Shown piece by piece: positions 8,964 to 20,387 of a stretch of 64,000 bases of DNA. Below the pieces are notes generated by a model. It worked only from the letters and a program-made list of their open reading frames with translations. It searched no databases and was not told where the DNA came from. The translations under genes and the position numbers were made by a program. This DNA is from Gonatopus flavifemur (Eukaryota; Arthropoda; Insecta; Hymenoptera; Dryinidae): positions 6,696,001 through 6,760,000 of the forward strand of contig JAFFJZ010000012.1 in assembly GCA_018340375.1 (NCBI GenBank), read 5' to 3'. Position 1 is the first letter of the stretch. The number at the start of each line of letters is the position of its first letter.

Positions 8964-11524
8964 CCCGACTAGAAATTTACCCCATGGACCAGATCAGGTA
9001 AACCTTGATCCAGATCAGGTCCTGATAAGGCAACCTCATCAGGACCTAACAAGTCATGTCACGCTGCACTATTATGAGGACCCCATCAGGAAAGACTAAT
9101 TAGGATTTTGTGAGGAATTCCTTACTAAAACCTCAAAAATAAATCAAAACTAATCTATGAGCCTGTGTGAAAATTGCAGTTCGGTTGACAGATGTGAGGT
9201 TAAATTTATGTGATCAACAAATGGATGAATTATTTTTGTGAAATGTGGTGGTTATTTCTTGAATAATGTGTATCAAAAAGTCTGTTAGTAAGTGCAAAAT
9301 GATTAAGTTACTCAGTCATAGCTGTTGTAACGTGTCAAAAAATCGTAATTTGTTGATGCAGTGAAAATGAATTTTCTTCAAATACTTACATCAGCACTTC
9401 TAGGCAAAAACTCAGAGATCATATTGATTTTGTAAGAAATATGAGTCATGAAGAACTCATTTGATCAAAAATATGTCAAAAGAATGTTCAAAATGAATAA
9501 CAAAAAACTTGAATTATTCACTTGCAGCTCGTCGGACGGTTTTATTTTTCAAATTGAAGAGCACTCTTGGAGTTGAAATTTTCAAATTTGAGAAAAAAGC
9601 CTTATCTTCTGAGTTGAATTTGTTGTTAGGGTGATAATAAACTTGTAGGAAGAGTTTGAAAGTTGAGTGGAATCTATATTGATCAGGAAAGTCCAAATCG
9701 TGTGGCAAAAGTTAGAAAATCTGTCAACTTAGCTGACAGCGCATGAGTATTCTATCAGCTTTTCTTTACTAAACCAAATGCTGGCAGGAGAAATTTATCA
9801 AAATATAATGAATTCAAAGTGATGTGAAGTAAGAGAGGACAGATACATGCATTGAATTTTATTAGTTATTATAAAAATGTTGATAAATATGGTAAGGCTA
9901 TGTATGACTCAATGTATCGTCTCTCAATATTTTTGTTTCAATGATTTGCATTTTTGAGTGTGCATTTTCGTATCTTTTCACCAGTAACTAGTGTTAGGTT
10001 GAGACAACATGTGTATCGAACCTGTTTCATAAATATAATAACATTTATTTGTAGGAACATGACACAACATTATTGGAACAAAAATATGGGAAGACGACAC
10101 TTTGGATCTTCTATAGTCTTTTCTTATTTTTTAGAACGTTTATAAGAACGAATAAAATCTAATGAATATTTCGGTCCTCTCTTACTTCACATCACTTTGA
10201 ATCCACTATATTTTGATGAATTTCTCCTGCCAGCATTTGGTTTAGTGAAGAAAAGCCCATGCGCCGTGAGCTAAGTTGACAGATTTTCTAACTTTTGCCA
10301 CACGATTTGGACTTTCCTGATCAATATAGATTCCACTCAACTTTCAAACTCTTCTTACAAGTTTATCATCACCCTAACAACAAATTCAACTCAGAAAATG
10401 AGGCTTTTTTCTGAAATTAACAAATTTCAACTTCAAGAGTACTCTTTAATTTGAAAAGTAAAACCATCCGTCGAGCTGAAAGTGAATAATTCAAGTTTTT
10501 TGCATTTCATTTTGAACATTCGCTTGAAATATTTTTGATCGAATGAGTTCTTCATGACCTTTATTATTACAAAATGATTGGGATTTCTGAGTTTTTTCCG
10601 AGAAATACTGATGTAAATTAATATTGATATAGATATTGTCGTTGTTGATATTATTGTATATTTGAATAGAATTAATTGTCACCACATCAGCAACTTATGA
10701 TTTTTACATATTACAGCAGTGATAACTGATTCAATAATTCATTTTGCACTCAATAACAGATTTTTTATGCGTATTAATCAAGAAATAACGAAAGAAGAGT
10801 ACTTGTTCGAAACTTATATTTGATTATGACGAAACACATATTCATTCAGTTCATATATACTCTTTGAATAATACTCAGATGATGTGATGTGTAGGAAAGA
10901 AAAATGATGCTGAATAGTCAATAAATCAACCTTATGAGAATTGTGATAAGTTAAATGAAATACTTATTTCGCTGGTGATGGTTGAACGATTGCTAAGTTA
11001 TTTTCACTGTATGCATAACGTGGAAAATCTTGTGAAATTTTCATAAGTTCCGCCTAATTAAAACCCAAATAGTTAGTTTTCAATTCACATTGAGAATAGA
11101 TTGAACAAATTGTTCAACAGTTTTCAGAAGTAGGTAATGTGTTCGGAATGAAGGGATTGAATTTAAAAACAGGCACAGTTGAAAATCGTTCAAACATGTC
11201 CTTCTTATTGAAGGAAAATTTGTTTAATCAAAGAGTGTACAATCTGAAATCAAGTCTGTACATTCTTGTATTCAGTTTATCAAACTATGTCCATGATCTT
11301 AGGATGACCGAATGAGGTCCTGATGCGGATACAGCGAGGAAAACCTACTTCGACCTTTTCAGGATAATTTGAGGAAATTCTGACTAGGACCAAATGAGGT
11401 CATCCATACGTGAGTCATCCACACCTAATCCCGATCAGGACCGTAACGGGTATTCCTTATTTCGGATGACCTTGTCAGGTCCTCATCATATGTTGGGTTA
11501 ACCTGATGACAATTTCCAGTCGGG
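8964..11524. mobile_element. 2.56-kb element with CCCGACT(A/G)GAAATT ends
   Basis: CCCGACTAGAAATT at the left is matched by inverted CCCGACTGGAAATT at the right, with about 4 further outward bases also roughly inverted. Just inside both ends are GATCAGG/CCTGATC and AGGTCCT words (8990-9070 and 11310-11500), acting like subterminal repeats. The centre is occupied by the large palindrome at 9251-10792. Apart from that palindrome, the interior (10795-11280) is plain AT-rich DNA. No reliable target duplication or transposase was seen. Confidence 0.55.
9251..10792. repeat. Large palindromic (foldback-like) element, copy 1
   Basis: The left arm (about 9251-9930) reappears inverted at about 10110-10792, with a centre near 10020. 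Shared landmarks in both arms are TTGATCAGGAAAG-type words, TTTCTCCTGCCAG(C), GAACTCATTYGATC and TGTCAACTTAGCTGACAG-like phrases. By eye the arms are 85-90% alike. A second copy is at 54399-55744. Both copies are preceded by the same outer phrase, with TTCGGTTGACAGATGTGAGG as its core (near 9180 and 54352). No coding frame is conserved between arms. Confidence 0.8.
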
Positions 11525-11764
11525 ATGTTGAAAACCCCGCGTGGACGTTCCCTGGACGATTCGCAGCCCTTACCCATTCCTAGTCCAGAGTAGGTCATAT
11601 TTCGTAGGTGAACCGGAAAATAGTCCCAACGATTGCGCCTGAACAGAATAGAAATTAATCTGAATCTGTTATAGCTTTTGGCCATAGAACTATTATATGA
11701 TACCAGAATCCCCTCAAGATATTGGGAATAAAAACCGCCACAGACGATTCTTGTACAATTCATA

Positions 11765-13680
11765 TGAGTAAGCTTTTCATATTCACAACATCTATCGATT
11801 TAAATCTCACACACGCATCATTATGATTCATTTCCAGCATAGATACGTGAGAATGGAGAAAAAAGAACAGGTAATTACATTATCCTGTTCATACACAGGG
11901 GTAGATTACCAACTTATTTACACGCTATAAGATATCTTTAATGAAAATATACAGTACTAGTACTCGAGGGAAGCATGTTTTCCGTATCGCATGGTCGTTG
12001 AGTTTGGGAACCAGGAAGGGGGTTACAAGCGAATAAACAATGATTATACCAAGCGGTCGCGGTAGACGTTGGTTTTTTCCATCTCAATTTCTACTTGTTT
12101 CGTTTTCCATACCGCTTCCCTTTCCGTACCCCGGGTATTCGAGCGCGTATACACACCGGGTGTCGGCGAAGTACCACCCCGGGCATTCTCGTTCGAGAAT
12201 GGGAAAAGCTACTTTTTCCCTTGGAAAGATACCCCTCGTTGAGAACGCCCGGTATAATTTGCTCGCGCTTGCGCTTATTATCATCATCATATCGTCATCG
12301 TCATCGCCGTCGTCGTCGTCGGCGTCGTCGTCGTGGTCGTCGTCGTCGTGGTTTATGGTGTGCGCGCGTTCGAGACTGCTCGGGTATTTTTAGAACGATT
12401 CAATCGGCTCTTTCACAATCTCTCTTGCGCGCTCCACGTTCTGGAAAAGAGAAGAAGAGAGGGAGGAGAGTGAGAAAAGAGGTGAGCTAGGAGCTGAACT
12501 TCCCTTCTCTCCGACCCGAACGAAGGCGCGCGGGTTGGCTCTAGGATGAATGAGCGTCGACGCTGCTGGTCGTTTCGTATGTAGGTATACATATAATATG
12601 GAAATTTCTATGCAACCCGGATAGCAACCAGCCAAAGCGAGTATTAAAACAATAAAAAAAGAAAACATACATACACACATATAGTATGTACAAAGGACAG
12701 ACTTTCAAACTTTCCTTTTTCAAAGAGCAAAGAGATGTCATTTCTCGGGGACGGGAAGGAAACAAACTATATTGTTCCTTGTGTACTTATGATTTTCATC
12801 ATCGTTATCGTCCTCGTTCCACGTTCTTGCTTCGAGATTCTCCCGGTGTCACGTGCACGCATGCGTGGTGCGTCCATCCGTTCGTCTTGAACACACAGAG
12901 TGCGTGCACGTCGGGGTCGTTGAACGAGCAGGGGTTTATACGCAGGGGCGTATCGACGTGATACAACAACCTCGTATTGTTATAAAATATACACGAGTCA
13001 TGGGGGCCTCGTATCGATTCCAAAGCTATACCCGGCATTTCTTTATTCGAAACCCTGATTCCATTGCTGGATAAAAATTTTTCATGACATCGATTGTTGG
13101 AAGGTTATTTCGGGATACGAATAACAATACGTTCCTGTGTAATACGCGGTATAAGCCCGAGGACGATGCGGATAGTCTGTACTGTAACCGCTATGTGAGA
13201 GGCACCTAACCAACGCACACCTCTTTCACTTCGTCGACCCTCTCTGCACGTTCGTATAAACTTACTTTTACGAGTGTATATGCGCGTTTGACGATATAAC
13301 CAAGAGAGGGTGTGACTTGTTCTGCATGCCCGACCCTTTTGTGTATGATATATATCGCTCTCGGAACCTAACTCGTACCTTTTTTCTCACAAAAATTTAT
13401 GGTTATGAGTTCTTTGGAAATGAATTCCTTTTATCAAAAAAAAACCATGTATGACGAAACCTCAATCGAGTATATATATTATACTATAGTAGCGTCGTAG
13501 AGACCGCCTTTTATAATACAAGAAGAATAACGAAGGATCATTTTGATGTAAGAAGCTATTCTCTTCTTCAAGGGGGACCAGGTTTTTGCGATAATTGTAT
13601 TTGAACATATTAGATCGAATGGTGGCTGACGCCACAGTTACTTCCACTACTCAAAATTTGTCCTGATCTTAGCTGGACAT
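11765..13680. other. Transposon-poor island with GC-richer DNA
   Basis: Unlike its surroundings, this stretch has mixed base composition, many CG dinucleotides and no terminal inverted repeats that I could recognise. It holds the CGT-type microsatellite at 12279-12352. The many short open frames on both strands are arginine- or serine-rich products of the microsatellite and are not believable proteins. It may be intronic or intergenic regulatory DNA. Confidence 0.4.
12279..12352. repeat. CGT/CAT trinucleotide microsatellite
   Basis: About 74 bp is made almost wholly of TCA, TCG and CGT triplets with occasional interruptions (GCC, GGC, TGG). Translation in any frame gives only low-complexity Ser, Arg or Val runs. 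Confidence 0.9.
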
Positions 13681-13681
13681 T

Positions 13682-14142
13682 CCCTGGTAGAAATTTGTCT
13701 GGGCATCCCACTCACCATCCACGTACTAGATGGGACCCACGTGGGGGCAACTGGATAACACATTTCAGCCAATTCGACTTCAGTGCCCAAACATTTAGTT
13801 GGTTGATGTAGATTTTTCATGCATCAACTGAAGAATAAAAGGAAGCCCCAACGTTTCAATTTGTCACTCAGGATTATTTTATGGAAATAAATTCAAGAGC
13901 AACGTTTTTGGCTGGAGATTACATGTCAAAATACATTGCTACCTTATTCATAGGTGTGATTTTACAGAAAACACATGATTTCATATTTCTAATTACCAAT
14001 TTGAACAACATTCTAGCAATTCCCTGGGACATCTGGATGGACACAGGCTGAAAGTGCGTTACAAAACTAGCTAGAATCGAACCTAATATCCAGGAAAACT
14101 AGCTAGGGCTCATTGTATTCCCAATCATAATTTCTACTAGGG
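13682..14142. mobile_element. MITE with CCCTGGTAGAAATT ends, 461 bp
   Basis: The left end is CCCTGGTAGAAATTTG and the right end, inverted, is CCCTAGTAGAAATTATG. Just inside lie CTGGGCATCCC-type and CTGGGACATCTGG words. The same end type is seen at 45012-45757 and at a lone right end near 56238. The flanks show no clear duplication. Confidence 0.6.
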
Positions 14143-15040
14143 TTCGAATGAACAACTGCAGCGTTGATTCTCATTCTTTTATGCTAAAATTGTTTTGTAC
14201 ACCACCAACGAGTGCTAAATCGATGCTAAACCCACACCGATAAAAGAAGAAGGAGAAGAAGTAGAAGAGTTTATTTAAAGACATCTTGCAGCTTCCAGTT
14301 ATAGATTTTTCTACCCATTAAACTCTCCTCGATGAATTTCCAGAATACCGAAACTTGATTAGAGAGTTCTATTCTTACGCCAAAGATACTTGCTTCGATC
14401 CTTACCTTTTTCTTTAATTCCGTGTAGAAGATGAATTAACGGAAGAAAGAAGGAACGAATAATCCATGAGTTTTAAATCCCTTGGGGGAGGAATGAAAGG
14501 ACAGGGAAGAGAGGAGAGGCGTGAAAGAGGAAACAACAATGGTTTGTGAGGAAGCATAAAATTAAAAACAAAGAGTGAAAACTCTTGTGCACGGAAGATG
14601 GTGAAGAGCGAATGGAAAGAAAGTCGACGAGGGTGTAAAGAGTGCTTTGAGAGTTACGTCAAGAACAAAAGACTGCGAGTAAATGTGAAGAAAATTGAGT
14701 TTGAGGAGGGATGAGGAGGATCCGATCTAATCTCATCCAAGTGAATCTATCGATGCAGGAGCATCTGAGAAGCATCATCTCTCCCTTTATTCGATCCTCC
14801 CTGTTTGCTGTAGAAGGTATAAAAATTTAGTTGATTTGTTCGAGTAATCTCTGAAACTGTCTATACTCTCACGGAATTGCCAACTGAAAATCAAAAAAAC
14901 AAACACCGATGCAGTTGACGTTGTTGATTTAGAAAGAAAGATGAAGATGAAGGATCTCAAGTGTAGTATATCAACAAAACAAGGATCTCGCCCTGCTTAT
15001 CGGGCCTCTCGACCCAACTTTTAATCACAATATTTTGTTT

Positions 15041-15041
15041 C

Positions 15042-15087
<46 letters not shown>
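15041..15087. repeat. CT dinucleotide microsatellite
   Basis: About 47 bp of CT repeats has a single CC interruption near 15050. Confidence 0.95.
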
Positions 15088-15089
<2 letters not shown>

Positions 15090-15167
15090 GTGTGTGGTTT
15101 TTTTAATACTTTTCACTCCTCCCAATCGTGGAATGTTCTCCGTGAACGACGATATACGAAGATGAAA

Positions 15168-15192
15168 GTAGGTAGGTAGGTAGGTAGGTGGG
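15168..15192. repeat. GTAG tetranucleotide microsatellite
   Basis: About six GTAG units, the last one changed to GTGG. Confidence 0.9.
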
Positions 15193-17097
15193 TAGACGGA
15201 AGTCAGTTTAACGGTATCGGAGACTCTTGAAAGAAGGAAAGAAGGAGAGAGAGACTCGTTCTCTTAGGCTGGACTTCAATCCCTCGGTAAGAATCTTCGT
15301 CTTCGTCTTCGACGTCGCCGTCGTCATCGTTGGTGTTGTTGTTGTTATGGGGTTCGACAAAACTAACTACACCTCGTTCGTGATACTTTTCCCTCGACCC
15401 TTTTATACAATTTTACGCCAAATCCTACTTGAGAGAACGAGAGAGAGACTTTACAATGGCCGGCTTTGTGCGTCCCTGGTAACGTCATTACTCTTACCCC
15501 CGACAAAATAAGTCGTTAGATTGAAAAGAGAAAATTCCAACACAATGAATCCTGTTATTCGATTCATCCTGAGCACTCCATCCACTTACCACCTCACCGT
15601 GATGATAGTTTTAACACTTATATCACTTAGAATGATAAATTTATTTCCTTCTTTTTCCCTGTATAAAGGAAACAAACTGTTGTTTTTTGTACGCCTTTCT
15701 AGTCACTGTGTATGCGCTTGTGTATGCATATGTGTGTGTGTGTGTGTGGATATATAGAATTACAACTCGCATTTTCCTTCACTTTGAAAGGGCGATCGTG
15801 TAATGCTTGATTAAGCGATTGGGCTCGGCACTGGTCGTTTTACGTATAGAAATACTCGACCTTTTAAAAAGTAACCACGCTCGCTTGACATTCGTATTCT
15901 ATTCTTTGTTCCTAATTAGAATAATAATATGCCTCTGTATATATTATGTGTATCCTCCCTTCGAGAAGGAGACAGCTCATGTGGTGTTTCGTATACATAT
16001 AGTCGTTGTGTGTCACTGTTGAAAATTCAATGGGATTTCTTATTTGTAGAAAATGGTAGTATCAATACCGTTGGGTTGTTATTGAAAAATGTTGATTTGG
16101 GTCGAAGAACGTATTGTGGAGAGAACGAAACGGGGTTGGTGGAGAACAATGGCCGTTAAAAGACCGCAAGGTTATTGACCCTGAGATCCCCGTCGTCGGT
16201 TCTGTACATCGTATTACGCCAGACTATCATCCACTGCTACGCGCGTTCCCCGCTTATCTTGTCGACGCTCGTTCGATGGCTACTCGCTTACTTTGCTCCC
16301 TACACACGAAGGCCTTTATGGCTCATCGTCGTTGTCGTCGTCAGGGTAGCACAAGTTTCGTGACCATTTTTGGTTTTCCCTGGCTCAACGTTTACCGTAA
16401 GATCCGTAAGGTAATATAAATTCAGTAACAATAAACGTATCACGTATACGCATATCTTACGCTTTCACCTTGGAAAGGGATTTGAATTTTCGATAAACAT
16501 CTTTGTGCGTGTTGAAACAGAAAAGAATGCTGCTTGCACCGTTTGTTTCATGTTTATCAATTTTATAACAATTTATGGGAAATTACTTGATAGTAAGAAG
16601 GATTTTAAAGACGAATCAAAAGTTGGAAGAATTATTGCCAATCAAAATATCTGCATTTATAATTTGCTCGCGTTTCGTGATGCATCGCACTTCGATTTAT
16701 CAGGGAGTTATTGAAGGAATGATGAAGTATCTTGTCGTGTATAAAGAGAGCTTGACCAGGTAATGCATATTGATGTTTATGAACGCGGCATTTTTCATGG
16801 GATCCAAATATTGACGTACATTCGTGATTAATTCATTTTATGCACGGAGAATAAACCCCGAATAAAAAAATATAGATCAGAAATTGATAAGAAAGAAATC
16901 TCAAATTGATCACCAATCATGTGATCATTGAGTGATACGTCAAGTGATCATTTCAGAATCTCTCCATTGTCATCAGGACATCGTCAGATCTGATCTGTTG
17001 TTATTATTGAAGCATATGATCGTTTACAGATCAATGCCGCATAACTTTCGATCAATTCCCACTATGGATATCTCTATTGAGAAAACGAGACTATTTA

Positions 17098-17355
17098 TTA
17101 GAATAATTTCTAGGCTCTGTCTAGAGACACATTAGACTGTCTCCAATTTAAAAATTCGAACCACGTGAAATTTAAAATTCTCGTGGATAGAGTGAATCCT
17201 TGAGGAATTTTTAAATCGATACACGGAAAATCTCACGTGTCCATAGGAAAGTCCTCAAACATTTACTATATCCACGACAGCTCGAAAAGCTCACATGTCT
17301 CAAATTTTTTAATTGAAGACGGGCTAACGTGTATCTAGGCAAAGCCTAATTTTTA
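17098..17355. repeat. Imperfect inverted repeat unit nested in the 16.8-19.2 kb element
   Basis: The left half contains CTAGGCTCTGTCTAGA and CTCGTGGATA. The right half has their inverse (TCTAGGCAAAGCCTA and TATCCACGA). A short internal CACGGAAAATCTCACGTG lies near the centre. It is probably a decayed MITE. Confidence 0.5.
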
Positions 17356-18467
17356 CTCACAATTTTTCTTCATCAGGGTTGCAGGATACCAGGTATGTCC
17401 CTATTTTGCTTCCGTTTTTTCCCCCATAATTCTAATTTCGTTTTCTTCAACAATACTCCAAGAACGAGGTTCACAATTGAGCCACAATACCAAATATAAC
17501 ATGTTCCAGAAGATTTTAATTATGGGGCAGGACTATTATTCGCGGTACGTTAACCTCAATGACATTTTGATTATACTTTCATAGAGGTTCAAGTATTACG
17601 ATGAACAAAAACGAATAATCCAAGTACAAGAACTGCAGCTTCAATTCATTCCTGTTACTACTGCAGGTTATTTGAAATGTGTTATGATCTCGTTTCTATG
17701 GGACTTGAAATTGAAGATTTCAAATTGTTTATTATCATAAAGGCAAAAATGCTTTTAAAATCGATAATAATGAGTGCCAAATTTCGCATACAATCAAGCA
17801 GATTTTTCAAAAAAATAAGCAATGACTGTTTAAGGTTATTAGAATCGATGATAGAAAAATAGCAAAGGTTCATTAATTTAAAATGATATCAATCATCACT
17901 ATATTGGGGACCAACCAGTAATGAACGCATAACTCATGGTTTCCAATCATGAGAGTATTAAACGAAGGATGGCAGTGCACGGTGTTTAAGGTCATGATTT
18001 TTAAAGGTATGCATGGAGTACATTACTCAAAGATCCTAATTGCATGAAATAGCTAAGTCGATGTAAACATTGCCCTTATATTGTAAAGATGATAAAATAA
18101 CTACAATGGGATTTCCATGACATATCATGTGGACCATTTTCAATACATACATGGAAGAAAGGAGTAGTTTGTAATAATCATTTTTCAATATTCATGAAAA
18201 TCACGAGTTAAAAATCTCATTTGCAATCCCTCCCTGAAATTTCAGAATGACGTACACAGAAGAAAGTATTCCTCTCAATTTTTTGGAGTAGGTCGAAATG
18301 AATATTTTGTTCATTCAAAACAAATTTATTATTTAATCCTTCTTTCAAATAACAAATTTGTTTGTATCAAAAAAAGTACATATATTTTCTTAGGAATATT
18401 TATTCGGATCTATTCAAATAACAATTTCTTAGATTCGAAGAAATCCTTTCTTTTCTACATTGAAACA

Positions 18468-18715
18468 CATTGTAAAAAAATTCCTTCTGAAAATTCAGAA
18501 AATGTTACTAATTTTTTAAAGCCACTTTTTTTCAATTTTCAGTGAAATTTTGCTGAATTTTAAGAAACTTGACTAAATTTTCAGAATACGCTCCGAAACT
18601 TGGTCAAAGTTTATTAAAATTCAGCAAAATTTTTCTGAAAATTCAGAAGAATGTAGCTATAAAAAATTAGTCACATTTTCTAGATTTTTGGAAGAAACTT
18701 TTTTAAATTGCAGTG
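18468..18715. mobile_element. CATTG/CACTG-end MITE with TTCTGAAAATTCAGAA repeats
   Basis: It runs from CATTGTAAAAAAATTCC to TTAAATTGCAGTG. The interior is filled with AAAATTCAG and CTGAATTTT words and an AAGCCACTTT phrase. A partial sister is at about 59503-59698. The flanking dinucleotides (CA and AG) do not match. Confidence 0.5.
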
Positions 18716-19402
18716 AGAAAAAACGAATACATAATATGGATCTTAATTGATTAGTAGAATCTCTTGTGGAGATCATCAAGTTACGCTCATCGTGGTTACA
18801 TCAGAAACGGATGATAGATTAATCTGGCAGCGATTTTCAATTCTTCTTGATCTAGTTCTGATCTGAAATTTATCATGGACACACACATATCTCGGATCAA
18901 TTATTATAAGTTCAGAACCGACAAAAAAATGATTATCCAAAAATTAGAACGACAATTTTGAAAAAATCTTTTATACATCAATCAGAGATATCAATAATGG
19001 GAATTGATCGAAAGTTATGCAGCATTGATCTGTAAACGATCATCTGCTTCAATAATACCAGATCAAAACTGACGATGTCCTGATGGTAATGAGGAGATTT
19101 TGACATCTCATTTGGCGTATCACTCAATGATCACATGATTGGTGATCAATTTGGGATTTTTTTTTTATCAATTTCTGATTTATATTTTTTTATTCGGGAC
19201 ATTTGATATAACAGCGTTGTACACCATGTGCTAAGATAGCGAGGTTACCACTGTGACAACAGTTTCATTGATTATGACAGTGAGTTTTTAGCTATTCCAG
19301 CTATCACGGAGCAAAAAATATAAGACTTGTCTTTGATAAATCAGGAAAATTTTACTAGCGTTTGAAATTTCTATTCTATTATTTTTTTCACAGTATATTT
19401 AT

Positions 19403-19487
19403 AACCTTCCGTATTTTCATGTAAAAGTTAATTTTATAAACCTTCCGTATTTTCATGTAAAAGTTAATTTTATAAACCTTCCTGTTT
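19403..19487. repeat. 36-bp tandem repeat, about 2.3 copies
   Basis: The unit begins with ACCTTCCGTATTTTCATG, and the second copy follows after 36 bp. The third copy is truncated after ACCTTCC. The two full units are identical. Confidence 0.9.
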
Positions 19488-19768
19488 CTAGTTTATTGAG
19501 AGAAATCAAAAAAGGTCTTGTCCCTCTAAAGGCAGGGTTTGCCTGAAAAAGTCCGACCCAAAAAAACCCATGAAAAACCCCAATCGTACTTCCAATGTTC
19601 GTAGGAAAATGTATAAATTTACACAAAGTATCGTTTTGGAAAGATAAAGTTTTAACAGTCATTGATTGTTTTCAATATTTTTGTAGAACATCCCCAATAA
19701 GTTTTTCCTTCTGATTTTTTAGGAATCTGTGTAATTTAATCAACTTCATAGCGGTAGACCTGTTTTAT

Positions 19769-20000
19769 ACCGAAGTTCAGTTATTCCAAAAAACGATTAC
19801 TTCGAAATTTTGTACCCCGACGAGTTATATTTCGAAAGTTCAGTATCCCGATTATTTTCGGTCCAATTGTATTGCTTATTCCTTATGGATTCCAAAAGAC
19901 GATTCAATCACGATTTGTCGGTACAACGAACTTTCAGAATATAACTCCTCGGGATATGAAATTTCGGACCAATTGTTTTTCGGAATAACCGAACTTTGGT
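19769..20000. mobile_element. Hairpin MITE with ACCGAAGTTC ends
   Basis: Left ACCGAAGTTCAGTTATTCC and right (inverted) ACCAAAGTTCGGTTATTCC begin long inverted repeats that continue almost to the centre. Shared inner words are GAAATTTTGTACCCCG-like and TATATTTCGAAAGTTC. GTTTT occurs close to both ends, but no exact duplication abuts them. Confidence 0.6.
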
Positions 20001-20015
20001 GTTTTCGTTTACGTA

Positions 20016-20385
20016 CACGGAGAGAAAAAATTTGCTGACGCAGCAAATCGAGGTATTATATATAGAATAGCAGAATTTTTTGCTGACCTAGCTAGAAATT
20101 TGCTATAACAGCAATCGTGTTAGCTACGACAGCAATTTTTTAGCTGTGGCAGCCAAAAATGTTTGCTCCGCCAGCAAATTTTCAGTATTATATACAGAAT
20201 AGCAAACAAATTTTGCTGGGATAGCAAACATTTTTTGCTTCCACAGCTAAAAATTCGCTGTCGCAGCTAACAAGATTGCTGGAACAGCAAATAGTTTGCT
20301 GTCACAGCAAAAAATTTGCTGCTCTGGCAAAAGGAACCCAGCAAAAGTAGATTTCGCTGCCACAGCGAATTCCTTTTTCTCCGTG
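20016..20385. mobile_element. CACGGAGAG-end MITE with GCTGT-CAGC repeats, 370 bp
   Basis: The ends are CACGGAGAGAAAAAATTTGC and, inverted, CACGGAGAAAAAGGAATTCG. TA is duplicated at 20014-20015 and 20386-20387. The interior contains at least ten variants of TTTGCTGNNNCAGCAAA and AGCTGTGGCAGC. TATATAGAATAGCA occurs twice, about 130 bp apart. It is the most complete member of the GCTGT subfamily here. Confidence 0.85.
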
Positions 20386-20387
20386 TA

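Larger units (their letters stand above)
14150..16840. other. Island of non-repetitive DNA with microsatellites
   Basis: No transposon ends were recognised. Features are purine-rich patches (14440-14720), the CT and GGTA microsatellites listed separately, a CGT/TTG-rich patch (15297-15350) and a short TG run (15727-15748). Short open frames on the plus strand between 15.2 and 16.4 kb overlap one another in different frames and show no recognisable domain. Confidence 0.4.
16843..19207. mobile_element. 2.4-kb element with long inverted repeats (GATCA-rich)
   Basis: The left arm (16856-17095) and right arm (about 18965-19200) are inverted copies of one sequence. Both contain TCAATTTCTGAT / ATCAGAAATTGAT, GTGATCA and TTACAGATCAATGC words. 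The outermost left end is CACGGAGAATAAACC preceded by TG, of the CAC-ended type. The matching outer right end is lost after ATTCGGG. Between the arms are the IR unit at 17098-17355, a plain segment and the MITE at 18468-18715. Confidence 0.65.

Noticed and set aside
12084..12490. Overlapping arginine- and serine-rich open frames of 68-131 codons
   Set aside because: They derive from the CGT/CAT microsatellite and overlap each other on both strands.
17379..17394. 16-bp micro-exon between an acceptor-like TTCATCAG and a GTATGT donor
   Set aside because: It is too short to test for coding, lies within a transposon, and has no supporting frame.
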